Origin: Cylindrotheca closterium
Taxonomy: Eukaryota; Bacillariophyta; Bacillariophyceae; Bacillariales; Bacillariaceae
Length of the DNA stretch: 64,000 nucleotides
Reading direction: 5' to 3'
Assembly: GCA_933822405.4 (NCBI GenBank)
Contig: CAKOGP040002202.1
Location: 1-64,000, forward strand
Of this stretch, positions 28,969 to 38,851 are shown piece after piece (the stretch's first letter is position 1; the number at the start of each line of letters is the position of its first letter). Under the pieces are notes generated by a model. It was not told the DNA's origin. It did no database searches and was given only the letters and a program-made list of their open reading frames with translations. Both the position numbers and the translations under genes were made by a program.

Positions 28969-29397
28969 ATGTCACGATCCACCAACCCTTCCACCATCCT
29001 CCTTCCTTCCTCGCTACTTCTTCTCCTATTGTTCCTCATTGGACAAGAAACTTCAGCTCTCCTAATCCCGACACCACCATCTCTAAAGAATTCAGCAGTT
29101 TCTCAACGAGCTTCTGTTAGTTCCTTGTCCCTTTGTCCTGGAGAAGGTAACAAGCTTGTCGATGCCTATAACCAGGCAGTCGTAGCATCCAAGGTGGAAG
29201 CCGAGGATGATGTCGTGCTTGTGCTACAACAACGAGATGACGAACCAGACACTTCCGATGAAGCTGCAGCCGCAGTCGCAACACCACCCGCTGGTATCAT
29301 TCATCGCATCAAACATGCCTTGGAAATCGTTGCAACAACAACAACTAGTACTGCTGAAGCATCACCAAAGGACCAACAACAAGAATTGCTTCCATAG
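28969..29397 (+). CDS. Small secreted or organelle-targeted protein, unknown
   Basis: Intronless, 142 residues. Residues 1-30 form a strong signal peptide (LLPSSLLLLLLFLIG) ending near TSALLIP. The rest is Ala/Thr/Gln-rich with an acidic patch (EAEDDVVLVLQQRDDEPD) and a short helix IIHRIKHALEIVATT. No known domain is visible. An ATG directly before the signal peptide supports the start. It could be a diatom-specific extracellular or plastid lumen protein; short length keeps confidence moderate. Confidence 0.5.
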   Translation: MSRSTNPSTILLPSSLLLLLLFLIGQETSALLIPTPPSLKNSAVSQRASVSSLSLCPGEGNKLVDAYNQAVVASKVEAEDDVVLVLQQRDDEPDTSDEAAAAVATPPAGIIHRIKHALEIVATTTTSTAEASPKDQQQELLP

Positions 29398-30297
29398 GAA
29401 ACAAGAACGACCACTATAATGTCATCGAATCCTGATGATGATCATCCAGAGATGAAAGACGATACCACTAGACCGTCGTTGGTAGTCTGAAGCAGCCGCT
29501 GTCAGGGCTGCTGAGAAAACCCTGTTTATATTTGTTTACATACATACATCCAAAAGGGGAAAAAAGAAGTACAACAACAATTCATTCCATAACAATCACA
29601 GCTCACACACGAATCAACCAAATCAAGCATCCAATCATCCAAAATACAGTGTAAGACTTAAGCCACGAATCAATCAATCCATCTATCAATCCTCAACACA
29701 ATAATTCAGATAGACTTCAACTTTTCCTTATTAATCAAAAGCATTCATGCAACCATTCATTCATCCAAAATAAGAGAGAAATACTGTAGTACTATGACTA
29801 TTGTAATCCTAGTATATGCCACGAATCAATAATAATGATCCTCGAATTTCTACCCACCGCAATATAATTCAGATAAAGTATAATATAAAAGGGTTTCCTT
29901 TTTAAAAAGTTCATACATCATGCTGCCTATGCTGTTGTGATTGTAATAGTATTCGGTGCAACTTGCTGGAGCAGTATAGGCATACCTACCTCTAGTAGCT
30001 GATGAATCATTCGATTCATATCGTTCGTTATTCGGCTTATTCGGCTATGTCGCAAGAGGTACGGCATCCGAGTATAGCGGGAAAACGTTGGTTTGAAGCT
30101 ATATTTTATACTTCCACCATGAATCAAAACCTTTGCTACAAAATACTACTGTCTTTCTAGTAAAATACAAAGTATTACGTTTTACTTCTAGGATTCTATT
30201 GGAACTCATCATCATCATCGTCATCATGATACCGGTAGATCATCATCGCATGTACATATGTATGATACATGTTAGATTCCATGCGAACCGCAGTGAT
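29398..30297. other. Long intergenic stretch with a diverged ~160-bp duplication
   Basis: Short direct repeats recur in the same order: ATCCAAAATA (29637, 29763), GCCACGAATCAAT (29662, 29818) and ATAATTCAGATA (29701, 29864), with offsets of 126-163 bases. That points to an old tandem duplication across about 29637-29875. TACCGGTA lies at 30230-30237. No gene was recognised. Confidence 0.45.
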
Positions 30298-30951
30298 TCA
30301 AATTTGACCGTTATTGGCCAAGTAAGTAATGTTGACATTCTCGCTCTTGATGGAAAGAGTATCGTATCGAATGCTCTTTGTAATGGCATATCCCGTAAAG
30401 TCATTGAACAATTCCACCGACATTTTTTGTCCCTTGGTCTTTTCGGCACCCTTTAGGTCCATAAAGGCACGAAAAGTGGCGAGTCCGTGTGGCGTGTGAT
30501 GGGATTGCCGCGCTTCGCCAGGCCTTCTCGACTTGGCCGCTGTCTCCCACCGCCCCACACTTCGATCTCTTGTCCTCCATCCGCGAGGCCCTCCGAGTTT
30601 CCAACATATCCTGGGCCAAACAACACGTGCTTCGTCGCACATGCTGCTCCAAGCAAATCGAGCGCGGCCCTGTTTGCAAGCTGGTTTGTACACCATGACC
30701 TTTTTGATGCCTTTGATGGCGAGTTGTTTGACATTGTAGGCCTGCACTTTGGTCTTGGCGGGGTCGATGGGTTTGGGAAGTTGCTTTTCCAATTCGACAA
30801 TGCGCTTGTCCCGTTTCTGCAACTCGGCAATGAGTTGTTTCATGGTCAGCTCGTCGTACGACTTTTTGGTGGTAGTACTAGTACTAGTACTAGTACTAGT
30901 ACTACTAGTATTAGTGGTTGCTGTTGCTGTTGCTGTTGCTGCTGGGCTCAT
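30298..30951 (-). CDS. Unknown protein with N-terminal coiled coil and a possible in-frame insertion
   Basis: Intronless, 217 residues. It starts with an Ala/Thr/Ser run encoded by a TAGTAC-type repeat (30893-30905), then a coiled-coil helix YDELTMKQLIAELQKRDKRI and a basic region VKQLAIKGIKKVMVYKPACK. A GC-rich middle of about 50 residues (RVVWPRICWKLGGPRGWRT...) is unlike both flanks. After it the sequence resumes as TFRAFMDLKGAEKTKG and a beta-rich C-terminus (SIRYDTLSIKSENVNITYL). Joining MCDEA to TFRAF would give a smoother protein, suggesting an inserted segment. I do not recognise the family. Whether the current frame is functional is uncertain. Confidence 0.5.
   Translation of the reverse strand: MSPAATATATATTNTSSTSTSTSTSTTTKKSYDELTMKQLIAELQKRDKRIVELEKQLPKPIDPAKTKVQAYNVKQLAIKGIKKVMVYKPACKQGRARFAWSSMCDEARVVWPRICWKLGGPRGWRTRDRSVGRWETAAKSRRPGEARQSHHTPHGLATFRAFMDLKGAEKTKGQKMSVELFNDFTGYAITKSIRYDTLSIKSENVNITYLANNGQI
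30478..30640 (+). mobile_element. Possible RNase H-like retroelement fragment
   Basis: On the strand opposite the host gene, the frame from about 30489 reads VACDGIAALRQAFSTWPL followed by APHFDLLSSIREALRV and ISWAKQHV. This resembles the RNase H region of retroelement polyproteins (an Asp followed by an AAL helix, then a W..HV segment before GHQD). The similarity stops where the host frame resumes. GC content is clearly higher than the flanks. The resemblance was judged by eye and the call is tentative. Confidence 0.35.
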
Positions 30952-31135
30952 CCTGATATGGAATTGGAAGAGAGTATACTACGCTGCTGTTATTGTTTGG
31001 GCAAAGAATTGTATATGATTTTCCTTTTTGGATACCTGTAGCTTATTTCACAGGAAATCTTGATTGAAATTCTGTCGTAGTATATATATATCCGGAATCA
31101 TATTATTCAACGTGAAAACGCTGGCAAAAACAGTG

Positions 31136-31945
31136 TTACAGATTACGTACTGCAGTGATCGCCGTCTTATTCCTCCAAGCATCAAACTCTGCCATGCGCC
31201 TCTCGGCTTGCTCAATTGATCGAAGTATTTGATGGCTACTGAGAGATTGTATTCGCTTAACTTCATACTTCTGAAAGACATCCAACAACGGTGTCCCAAA
31301 GAACAAGTCTTTAACAGGAGCCGGCAATTGCCCCGTAAATGGTTTTACCTCGAATGCGGAACAAGACTTGCGACTTCGACAGCTCCCGCAACTCTGACCT
31401 GCCAAGGAAATCTTACGATGGTGAATTTCACTGACCAGCAATTCCGCTCGCTCATAGTCTTGTAATCCTATTTTCTGCTTCAGCACTTGGCGGCTTGTTT
31501 GGCTATGTCGTTTCTTAGCTTGCTGTTGATTTCTTAAATGATACAAAACAACTCTCATTCTGGACTCCAATGTCTGTAAATCACAATAACTTTCAAAGGA
31601 AATAGCCGACTTATACAATCTCTTTTCTAGCATGCACGCCAATTTCCATATGCTGAAATTCGACATGTCAGACTTTTTATCTTGGGTTCTGAGACACAAC
31701 TCACTGCAGATGGAAGGAATAGAGTAGAGTGACGGAAGCGCGATATCGTTGGCACATATCCAGCAAAATACAGTGAACGATTCACTCAATGAAATGCAAA
31801 ATACGTACAGCAATTTTGTTATTTCCGATCTCATCTTGGACTCATCTCTTTCCACCCTTTGTAGCTCAGCATTGGGGGTCAAACAATTATCCGAGCTACT
31901 GTTAGGAGTGATTTTGCTAGAACAAGTTGGTTCAAATTGCTCCAT
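31136..31945 (-). CDS. Unknown protein, mostly helical, with a Cys-rich segment
   Basis: Intronless, 269 residues. No signal peptide; a hydrophobic stretch near 45-75 (LLYVFCISLSESFTVFCWICANDIAL) might be buried or membrane-associated. The middle has charged helices (ESRMRVVLYHLRNQQQAKKR), followed by SCGSCRSRKSC, which could be a small metal site, and then a helix-rich C-terminus (LRSIEQAERRMAEFDAWRNK). I do not recognise the family. The length and regular amino-acid use favour a real gene. Confidence 0.45.
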   Translation of the reverse strand: MEQFEPTCSSKITPNSSSDNCLTPNAELQRVERDESKMRSEITKLLYVFCISLSESFTVFCWICANDIALPSLYSIPSICSELCLRTQDKKSDMSNFSIWKLACMLEKRLYKSAISFESYCDLQTLESRMRVVLYHLRNQQQAKKRHSQTSRQVLKQKIGLQDYERAELLVSEIHHRKISLAGQSCGSCRSRKSCSAFEVKPFTGQLPAPVKDLFFGTPLLDVFQKYEVKRIQSLSSHQILRSIEQAERRMAEFDAWRNKTAITAVRNL

Positions 31946-32792
31946 GTGGTGCTTTTAGTGTTAGTGCTGGACACGCGGTTCAGTCCTGCACAATGACTAC
32001 AGGGTCAGATGCGGGAGCGGGAGCAATACACCCTTTCGTCGAGTTTGTTCGAAGTTGCTCAGATGTTAACCAAACGTGTCTGATCTTTGGTTGAGAGCTA
32101 CCGTTGTTTATTAGCACGCATTTAGATGTGCATCGCTTTTGGCTCTGCCGTTTCGCCAAATTGTTTGTGGGGTTCAATCCTGTATACAGGTTAGGTAGCA
32201 GGCAGGTGAAAGGAGATTACGAAGCAATAAGTTTCGCCTGATGTGGACTGCTGACCGTACTGCAGGTACGCATTCGTAAATTGTCGATTTCGTCCACGTC
32301 GACTGTATCCTACTTGATCAGATGTGGAAGTCTAGTACCAAGAACTGAAAAGTTCAGAAGTGACGAATGGTTGGAGTATAGCTTGAGCTAAGCTAAGGGC
32401 TGAGATATTGATTTAATCGCTTTTTAAAAAGATTTAATTATAATACGAGTACCGGTAGGTCCCTAAAGGAGCGAGACTGCATACGGAATTCGCTTTTAAA
32501 AGTTTTTCTCTCTTATTTTAATAGTCGCGGTATAGGGTTGTTATTGATTGTTAAAAGGGGAGCGAAGCATTGAGTTCTTTTGAAAAATACATTCGCTTTT
32601 ATTCGTCAGAGTTACATTATAACCATCGCTTCTACGGTACCTGAATTGTGTAAGATTTAACTCGCATTCGGTGCAACCTCTTTAAAAAGGTGGTGGGCAT
32701 TCTGACACGACATTAAAACGAGAGTATGTCACAAAACGAATTCTGCAATTCAAGCTCCTCCTCATAAACTCATAACACCAAGAACTTTCACA
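31946..32792. other. Long intergenic stretch
   Basis: These 847 bases include TACCGGTA at 32450-32457 and several T/A palindromes of the CTTTTTAAAAAG type (for example near 32420). They separate a minus-strand unknown gene from the plus-strand aminotransferase-like gene and so probably contain both promoters. Confidence 0.45.
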
Positions 32793-34975
32793 ATGGGTAA
32801 TTGCAAGTCAACAACGGGCAAAGTGATTGCTCCACCAGCCCTTGCTCCGCAAAGAACTTTGTTTGACCCAGCTGGTGAGTTTTCAGATAGTGAGTGGCCC
32901 GATGCATCAGGGAAGAGTTCTAGTAACCTTCATGAAGATGATCCTGTATCGATGCTTGATGAATCAGATCCTGTCTCTCTGATCAGGAAAAATATAATCG
33001 GAGGATCACAATACATAACCACGCCTTTCGGCAGTCGAAAGATAGTATATGCTGACTATACGGCCTCGGGAAGATGTTTGAAGCCAGTCGAGGACTTTCT
33101 GACGACCAACGTTTATCCCTTCTACGCAAACACTCACACTGAAGCCAGCGCTACCGGCGCTATAACGACAAATCTAAGAGAAGAAGCCCGTCTCATTATA
33201 TCCAAAAGCCTTAATGCACCTAGAGAAAAGTACGCCTTGCTCTTTGTGGGTACCGGCTGCACTGGTGCCATCGAAAAGATGATGAAGCTGCTGGGTATCT
33301 GGCTGCCAGAATTTGTGACCTCCAAATGGAAACTGCCCAATCTGATTCCGGAAGGAGATCGCCCCATCGTGTTCATTGGTCCATTCGAGCATCACTCCAA
33401 TGAGCTCCCTTGGAGAGAGTCCATTGTCACCGTCGTAGTCATTCCCGAAGATGATGATGGCTGCCCCGACATTGAAGTGTTGGAAGCAAAGCTATCCGAG
33501 TACAAGGATCGCAAAATGAAGATCGGTAGCTTCTGTGCCGGCTCAAATGTCACTGGAATCTGCATTGACACTAAGAAGTATACCCGTCTTCTACACAAGG
33601 TATGTGTGACAGAGGCTTTTGTCTTTTTCTTGTTATGAGATCTCATACCACTGATGATTGATTCTCTTGCTTTCGTTGCTCCAGCACAACGCCTTGGCTT
33701 TCTTCGACTTTGCCGGAAGTGGCGCATACGTTGAGATCAATATGAACGGCGAAAATGAAGACGAGTCTATGGATGCCATCTTCATGTCGCCTCACAAGTT
33801 CATTGGAGGACCTGGATGTACTGGCCTGTTGGTCGCCAACCGCTCCATCTTCGAAACAACCAAGATTCCTACCTTTCCTGGCGGTGGTACTGTGTCGTTT
33901 GTGTCGCCCTGTGCCCAGGACTATGATGATAACATTGAGGCACGAGAGGATGCTGGAACACCAGCCATCGTCCAGGCCATCCGCACTGGATTGGTCTTCC
34001 AAGTGAAAGAAATGGTGGGCTGTCGGCGCATTGAAGCCATCGAGCGGAACTACTGCAGTATGGTCTTCTCCAAGCTTCGCGAAAACGACAAGGTCCAACT
34101 TGTGGGTAGCGATCGTGGAGCATACTTTGATCCACACAGGCGAGTCACAATCATGTCGTTCAACATCCGTTCACCGTTTCAAGCAAGTTCGAATACATCG
34201 GGAATCAGAGCTGCCATGTCAGATCCAAGCGTTATGCTGCATCCTCATTTTGTGGTGGCCCTGCTGAATGATGTGTATGGTATTCAAGCTCGAGCAGGCT
34301 GCAGTGTAAGTGGTATTTCCGATTTGCGATTTTGTTGATTCCATATCCCAATCTCAAGCGATTTTACTCTTTCCTGGATCCCAGTGTACCGGGCCCTACA
34401 GTCACCGTCTACTGGATATCGATAGCGAGATAAGTGAGAGGACTCGTGCAATTGTCAGTAAAGGATACAACGCTTTCAAGTTTGGCTGGGCTCGAGTGAA
34501 CTTCAACTATTTCATTTCTCCCGAAGAAGTCGAATTCATCTGCGACGCAATATTGCAGATCGCCGAACATGGGTGGAAGCTGCTCCCACTCTATGACACC
34601 GACTTGAAGTCGGCACTTTTCGTGCACCGACGAAAGATGACTACTCAACTGAACCGCCCTTCGCTTTCGAACCTCGATCTTTCGGCATCAGAAAATGCAG
34701 GTCAAAAGGGTGGAGGTATGCAGAAGAATTCTTTTTCGTTCAAGAAAGTGCTCGAAGATGCCGAGCAGATGTATGGCAAAGCGGAAAAGTTCCTCAGAAT
34801 GCATGGGCAAGAGGAGGAGGATCTGCCAAAGGATCATATCATTTCCAAGAATGATATCTGGTGGGTGACCACGACCAATGTGGTGGAGGCTGTCAAACGT
34901 GATCTTCCAGCAACAGCTCCGAAAGCGAAAGAAAGAATCCTCCAAGATGCTTGGTCGATTGCATTGCAGTGCTGA
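32793..34975 (+). CDS. Class V aminotransferase / cysteine desulfurase-like protein with myristoylation motif
   Basis: Three exons, 32793-33599, 33685-34305 and 34385-34975 (GTATGT and GTAAGT donors, CAG acceptors, both phase 0), 672 residues. The N-terminus MGNCKST fits N-myristoylation (G2, S6) with a nearby Cys for palmitoylation. The PLP fold is clear: ADYTASGRCLKPVEDFL, TEASATGAITTNLREEAR, EHHSNELPWRE, FFDFAGSGAYVEI (PLP Asp about residue 277) and SPHKFIGGPGCTGLL with the predicted Schiff-base Lys about 307. A C-terminal extension of about 150 residues is charged. Family members act as cysteine desulfurases or related lyases; which one is unclear. Membrane attachment of such an enzyme would be unusual. 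The neighbouring family also begins MGxxxS. Confidence 0.85.
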
Positions 34976-35673
34976 GAGTCTATCGTGTTCCAAATGAATG
35001 AATGGTGTTCCAAATGATGCAAACTATCAGATATGGTATATAAATAGTTGGATCCAAAATGTAGAGAGAAGTATTTTGTAGATAATTTGTACAAGAGACA
35101 AACGATGCAACTTCACTGTGACTCGTATGAGGAATCTTCGAGTTTCAATGCCATTGTTGATGGCACATGCAGTGAGATTGTGGTGTGGACAACAAACATC
35201 ATGAGGGCCAATGTACTCGTACAATTTGCTTGTATCGGTACATAATATCTGGTACCGGTATACCTACCGGTACAGTACCCCGCGTCTCCGCGTTATAGGT
35301 TTTCCGCGCGTGGTTGAGATTTTTGGTTTTGGGCGCGGCAAAATAAATTCGGACGAGTCATATCATAATGGGGGAATACGAGTGCAACTTTTTGCTATCT
35401 CCCTGTCTCCCAAATAATAATTTATAAAATACCCCGAATGCAATTATGCGACACGAAATGGACATCCTAAACTGGCATTTCTAAAAGTTGCATGTCCGTT
35501 GAGAAAAATAGTGCAAAATGTCCGATAATGCTGTACTGAAACAATAATAATATCTTCCAAGTCGATACTTCAGCAGAAGAAGCTCTGAAGATCTCTACTT
35601 GTTCCGCTACTTCAATCTACACACTTCCTTATTCTTACAAACCATATTCATATAATCAATCACTTGCAACAAG
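34976..35673. other. Intergenic with two TACCGGTA octamers
   Basis: These 698 bases contain TACCGGTA at 35253-35260 and 35265-35272, embedded in a GGTACC/TACC-rich stretch, about 400 bases upstream of the first EAYLL-family gene. No gene was recognised. Confidence 0.5.
35253..35272. promoter_or_regulatory. Tandem TACCGGTA motif
   Basis: Two perfect palindromic octamers lie 12 bases apart, start to start. The same octamer was found by eye at 10638, 22322, 23351, 24336, 27362, 30230, 32450, 38555, 40929, 49840 and 56693, never inside an intact coding exon. A regulatory role is only inferred; it might also mark a dispersed repeat. Confidence 0.35.
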
Positions 35674-37194
35674 ATGGGACAAGGAGCTAGTACTCCCAAA
35701 CAACGACGAAAGAAGAAAAAGTCCAAGAAATCGAATAACAATAAGACTGATAATAATAACCATGATCAGGACGACCTATCGCTCTTGAAATTGGAACAAA
35801 AGATTGCCTTGACCAAGGAGAATCTGATTCGGACCAAGCAACTTGGGGGAGTAAACAAACGGACCCAAGAAGATGAGATTTATTACTTTGAAATGGAGCT
35901 CTACAAGAAGAAGTACATTTTGCACAAACGGGGGCACGATGCCAAGCAATATCTTTCCTTTTGGGAATATGTGGAAATTGTCAATACGGTATTGCATGCA
36001 GATTCCACTGATTATAGCGTGGCCAGTGGTGACATGACTTTGGAACAACATAAGGCGGCCCAAGAACAAGAAAAAGAAAAACGCAAGGCTGCTGCTGGAA
36101 CGCTCGCCAAACACAATGGACATTTCAATGTCTATTCCTTCTTTGAAGCCTTTTTGTTGAGGAGATTGCACATTGCCATGATTCTCAAACATCAACGTGC
36201 CAAACAATCGGATGTATGGAACGATGTCATCATGTCTCTGTACAATATAATGCCTGGAATGAAGAAACGGAACAAGGCTGCCAACGAGAAACTCATTGTT
36301 ATCAAACCAGAATCCAATGAAACCATGAGAGAAATGATAAAGTTGCAAAAGAAAAAAGTAAAGCTCTACGAGCATATGGTAGAGAATCTCAAGGCCGAAA
36401 TTGAAGAAGAGGAAATGGCAAACTCTTTGGATCCGGATGATCCACTCGTTGTGGATGCGGATGAACCACCACCTTCGACCATCGGAGGGGAGGACGAGGA
36501 TGTGAATACGGCCAAATATTATCAAAACAACGGCCGTCGCGGCCTGGACGATGACGAAATGTCCTTCAAGTCGTTCACTTCCCGCAAGTCCAGTCGCTCC
36601 AAACGACGCACCTCCAAGAACCCCACCGCCGCCAACGGTGTCGAACAGGCACCTCGATGGAAAAAGTCCAGTCGGTCCAAACTAAGCAAGGCCAGCAATC
36701 GGGATGTGACCAATGGTGGGGAGGCACTCGATTCCTCCTATCGATCCGCAAATTCCAGTCGTCGTCGATCGCCATCGCCGGCCTATAATTCTCCAATGGC
36801 CTCGCCCATGAAATCACCCAACCAAGAACCATCCCCAGCCGCAGGAGGAGGAGGAGCCGATGGCAATGATAAGGCTCCCATTACCGACGATGACATTGAA
36901 CGATTTTTATATCCCAACAAACCCCTTCGGAAATCGGGAGGCTCCAGCAGGCGCAATATTAAAAATAGAGGAGGAGAACAATCATTGTTGCCACCGTCAG
37001 AATTGGAATTTGTGGATCAAGACGGTGGGGGTCGAAGCATTGTCTCGGGACTACACGATGATTCTTCGGTTGGTTCCGGGAGCAATGCTCCGCAATCCTT
37101 GGCTGACATCAAGGCTAAAAAGAAGGAATTGGATGGTTTGATCAAGGCCATGGAAACACCGGGAGAAGAAGGTGAAAGCGCGAACAGCAGTTAG
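35674..37194 (+). CDS. MGxxxS/EAYLL family protein, copy 1
   Basis: Intronless, 506 residues. The N-terminus MGQGAS fits N-myristoylation and is followed by a Lys-rich patch that would help bind membranes. A coiled-coil region (about 30-90) leads to SFWEYVEIVNTVL near 96. After a short charged linker comes the family core FFEAFLLRRLHIAMILKHQ (about 156-174) and WNDVIMSLYNIMPGMKK. A second coiled coil (about 205-250) ends the structured part. The last 250 residues are disordered, Ser/Arg-rich then acidic (SSRRRSPSPAYNSPMASP), with possible phosphorylation sites. I know no named domain for this core; the family is defined here by four other copies. A peripheral membrane scaffold is a guess. Confidence 0.8.
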   Translation: MGQGASTPKQRRKKKKSKKSNNNKTDNNNHDQDDLSLLKLEQKIALTKENLIRTKQLGGVNKRTQEDEIYYFEMELYKKKYILHKRGHDAKQYLSFWEYVEIVNTVLHADSTDYSVASGDMTLEQHKAAQEQEKEKRKAAAGTLAKHNGHFNVYSFFEAFLLRRLHIAMILKHQRAKQSDVWNDVIMSLYNIMPGMKKRNKAANEKLIVIKPESNETMREMIKLQKKKVKLYEHMVENLKAEIEEEEMANSLDPDDPLVVDADEPPPSTIGGEDEDVNTAKYYQNNGRRGLDDDEMSFKSFTSRKSSRSKRRTSKNPTAANGVEQAPRWKKSSRSKLSKASNRDVTNGGEALDSSYRSANSSRRRSPSPAYNSPMASPMKSPNQEPSPAAGGGGADGNDKAPITDDDIERFLYPNKPLRKSGGSSRRNIKNRGGEQSLLPPSELEFVDQDGGGRSIVSGLHDDSSVGSGSNAPQSLADIKAKKKELDGLIKAMETPGEEGESANSS

Positions 37195-37432
37195 GGAGGG
37201 GCCTCGTCGTGGAGGCACGCACAGTATCTGGAGCAAGCAAGTGCAGTAGAAAGAAATTCCAAATAGTTGCCCGTAATATACTGTACAGTAGTCGATAACT
37301 TTTGAATATAGGCGCGCAAGGGAGAGGAACGATATCCTATAGTAGTATAGATAGTATCACCATAAAACAGAGTAAAACGACAACTACCACAGTATAATAG
37401 TTTTCGACCTGCAGTCTATATAATCCTACCTA

Positions 37433-38335
37433 CTACCATGGTGTCACTTTCATTTTCCGATTGACATTTCCCCAATTACACACAACCATGTTCTCCATCG
37501 TATCGATTCCCAAGTTTGCAAGGAGATCCGCACTTGTGTTTTGCTCACGAGGCACATGCCGAAAAGACACATTTGTTTGTCGTTCCGACATAAAGTTGAC
37601 AAGATGTTTGGCCTTTTGAACGAGTGCTTGCAGTTTCGGGTCGTTCACTTGGTAGGAACCATTCATTTGATTGATAATGAGCTCCGAATCGCCGCATACG
37701 ATGAGATCCTTTAGATCAAGGCGAGAAGCCCATACGAATCCCTCAATCAGGCCATAGTATTCCATTTCATTGCTTGTACGATTCATACCTCCGTAACCAT
37801 ATCCACGTACGAGCTCAGATTGTTTCTCATCTACCAGGGTAATCCGAAAACCATATCCAGTTGGACCTTTAGGATTGTTTCGGCTCGCTCCATCAAAACA
37901 AAGCTTTGCAGTACCACTAAATTTAGAAACCTTCATACCGGCAAACATTTCTTGCCTAGGTAAGGTTATGATCTTTCCTGAGTGTAGCGTCAATGTCTCG
38001 CCGCTCGAGTCGGCGGAAAAGTTTTTTACCAGCCCTAGTGTGAACCAATCATGGATCAGCACATCACTGGCAATGTTGTCTCTAATTTTCACAGGCAAAC
38101 GGATGGTTTCCCCCCATTCCACAAGATCAAAATCCACAACATCCCCGTCTTGAATTGCTAGTGCATCTGCGATGCGCTGTCGGATAAGCACCAGGTCCTC
38201 ACCTGTTACCATCATGATACTAGGGGATCTCATAGTCACTGCATACGCCGGAAGGCACCAGCTTTGGACAACTGCTTTGTTATTGTCACTTCGGGGTGCC
38301 TTCAATCGTACTTGTAGAGCTCCAGAAACACCCAT
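37433..38335 (-). CDS. RNase H-like protein with an unknown N-terminal domain
   Basis: Intronless, 300 residues. The C-terminal half is an RNase H fold: LCFDGASRNNPKGPTGYGF with Asp 148, NEMEYYGLIEGF with Glu 192, VCGDSELIINQM with Asp 216 and PREQNTSADLLANLG with Asp 270, so all four catalytic carboxylates are in place. This pattern is that of the plant and archaeal-type ribonuclease HI-like family. Residues 1-130 (about 90 of them well-folded beta/alpha looking) match nothing I recognise. No retroelement domains or terminal repeats surround it, so it seems a host gene that cleaves RNA in RNA-DNA hybrids. No organelle presequence is obvious. Confidence 0.82.
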   Translation of the reverse strand: MGVSGALQVRLKAPRSDNNKAVVQSWCLPAYAVTMRSPSIMMVTGEDLVLIRQRIADALAIQDGDVVDFDLVEWGETIRLPVKIRDNIASDVLIHDWFTLGLVKNFSADSSGETLTLHSGKIITLPRQEMFAGMKVSKFSGTAKLCFDGASRNNPKGPTGYGFRITLVDEKQSELVRGYGYGGMNRTSNEMEYYGLIEGFVWASRLDLKDLIVCGDSELIINQMNGSYQVNDPKLQALVQKAKHLVNFMSERQTNVSFRHVPREQNTSADLLANLGIDTMENMVVCNWGNVNRKMKVTPW

Positions 38336-38851
38336 GGTAAATTGTGAGATCAGCTATGTAGTGAATTAATTTTTCGTGCCTTGTATATATATGGTTCGAT
38401 GGTTATGATGCCTCGATATGCGTGGTTGCTATTGTCATAATCCAAACCTCACTCCCGTTGTTATTGTTGTTATCTTACGCGTGCATACCGCTCTGCGTAC
38501 CGGGTACCAGTATATTCAATATGGTGCGCTGGTCATTTTTATCGTCTGTGCGCGTACCGGTACGAAATGAGATGTCACGGATCTTTTCTAGTCGAACCGG
38601 TCAAAGTGGACTGGGGTACATACACTACACGTACTCTCAGGCACAGTAGATGCATGTTGGTTTGTGTTGCCCCGCGTCGGCACAAGGTCCGAAGATGAAA
38701 TTTGATTGCTTCTGCGATAATGGGTGGATCAATTCTGCCAGGTATTTCATCCAATTCGTTGATATGGTAGGATAGTATAGTATAGTAGTAGTAGTTTGTC
38801 CATCATGTATTATTATCATTATTGTTTCTAGCGTATAGTTCTACAGTTTTA
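38336..38851. other. Intergenic with TACCGGTA
   Basis: These 516 bases contain TACCGGTA at 38555-38562, about 220 bases upstream of the RNase H gene start, a GTACCGGGTACC stretch near 38498 and a TAG/TATAG-type simple repeat near 38771-38793. No gene was recognised. Confidence 0.45.

Noticed and set aside
28688..29065. 125-residue plus-strand frame overlapping the small secreted protein
   Set aside because: No signal peptide or domain; the overlapping frame from 28969 has a clear signal peptide.
35776..36525. 249-residue minus-strand frame opposite EAYLL copy 1
   Set aside because: Antisense of a conserved family member; hydrophobic composition is expected from complementing Lys/Glu-rich codons.
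37433..38335. RNase H gene as part of a retrotransposon
   Set aside because: No reverse transcriptase, integrase or terminal repeats nearby; the sequence resembles stand-alone RNase HI-like proteins.
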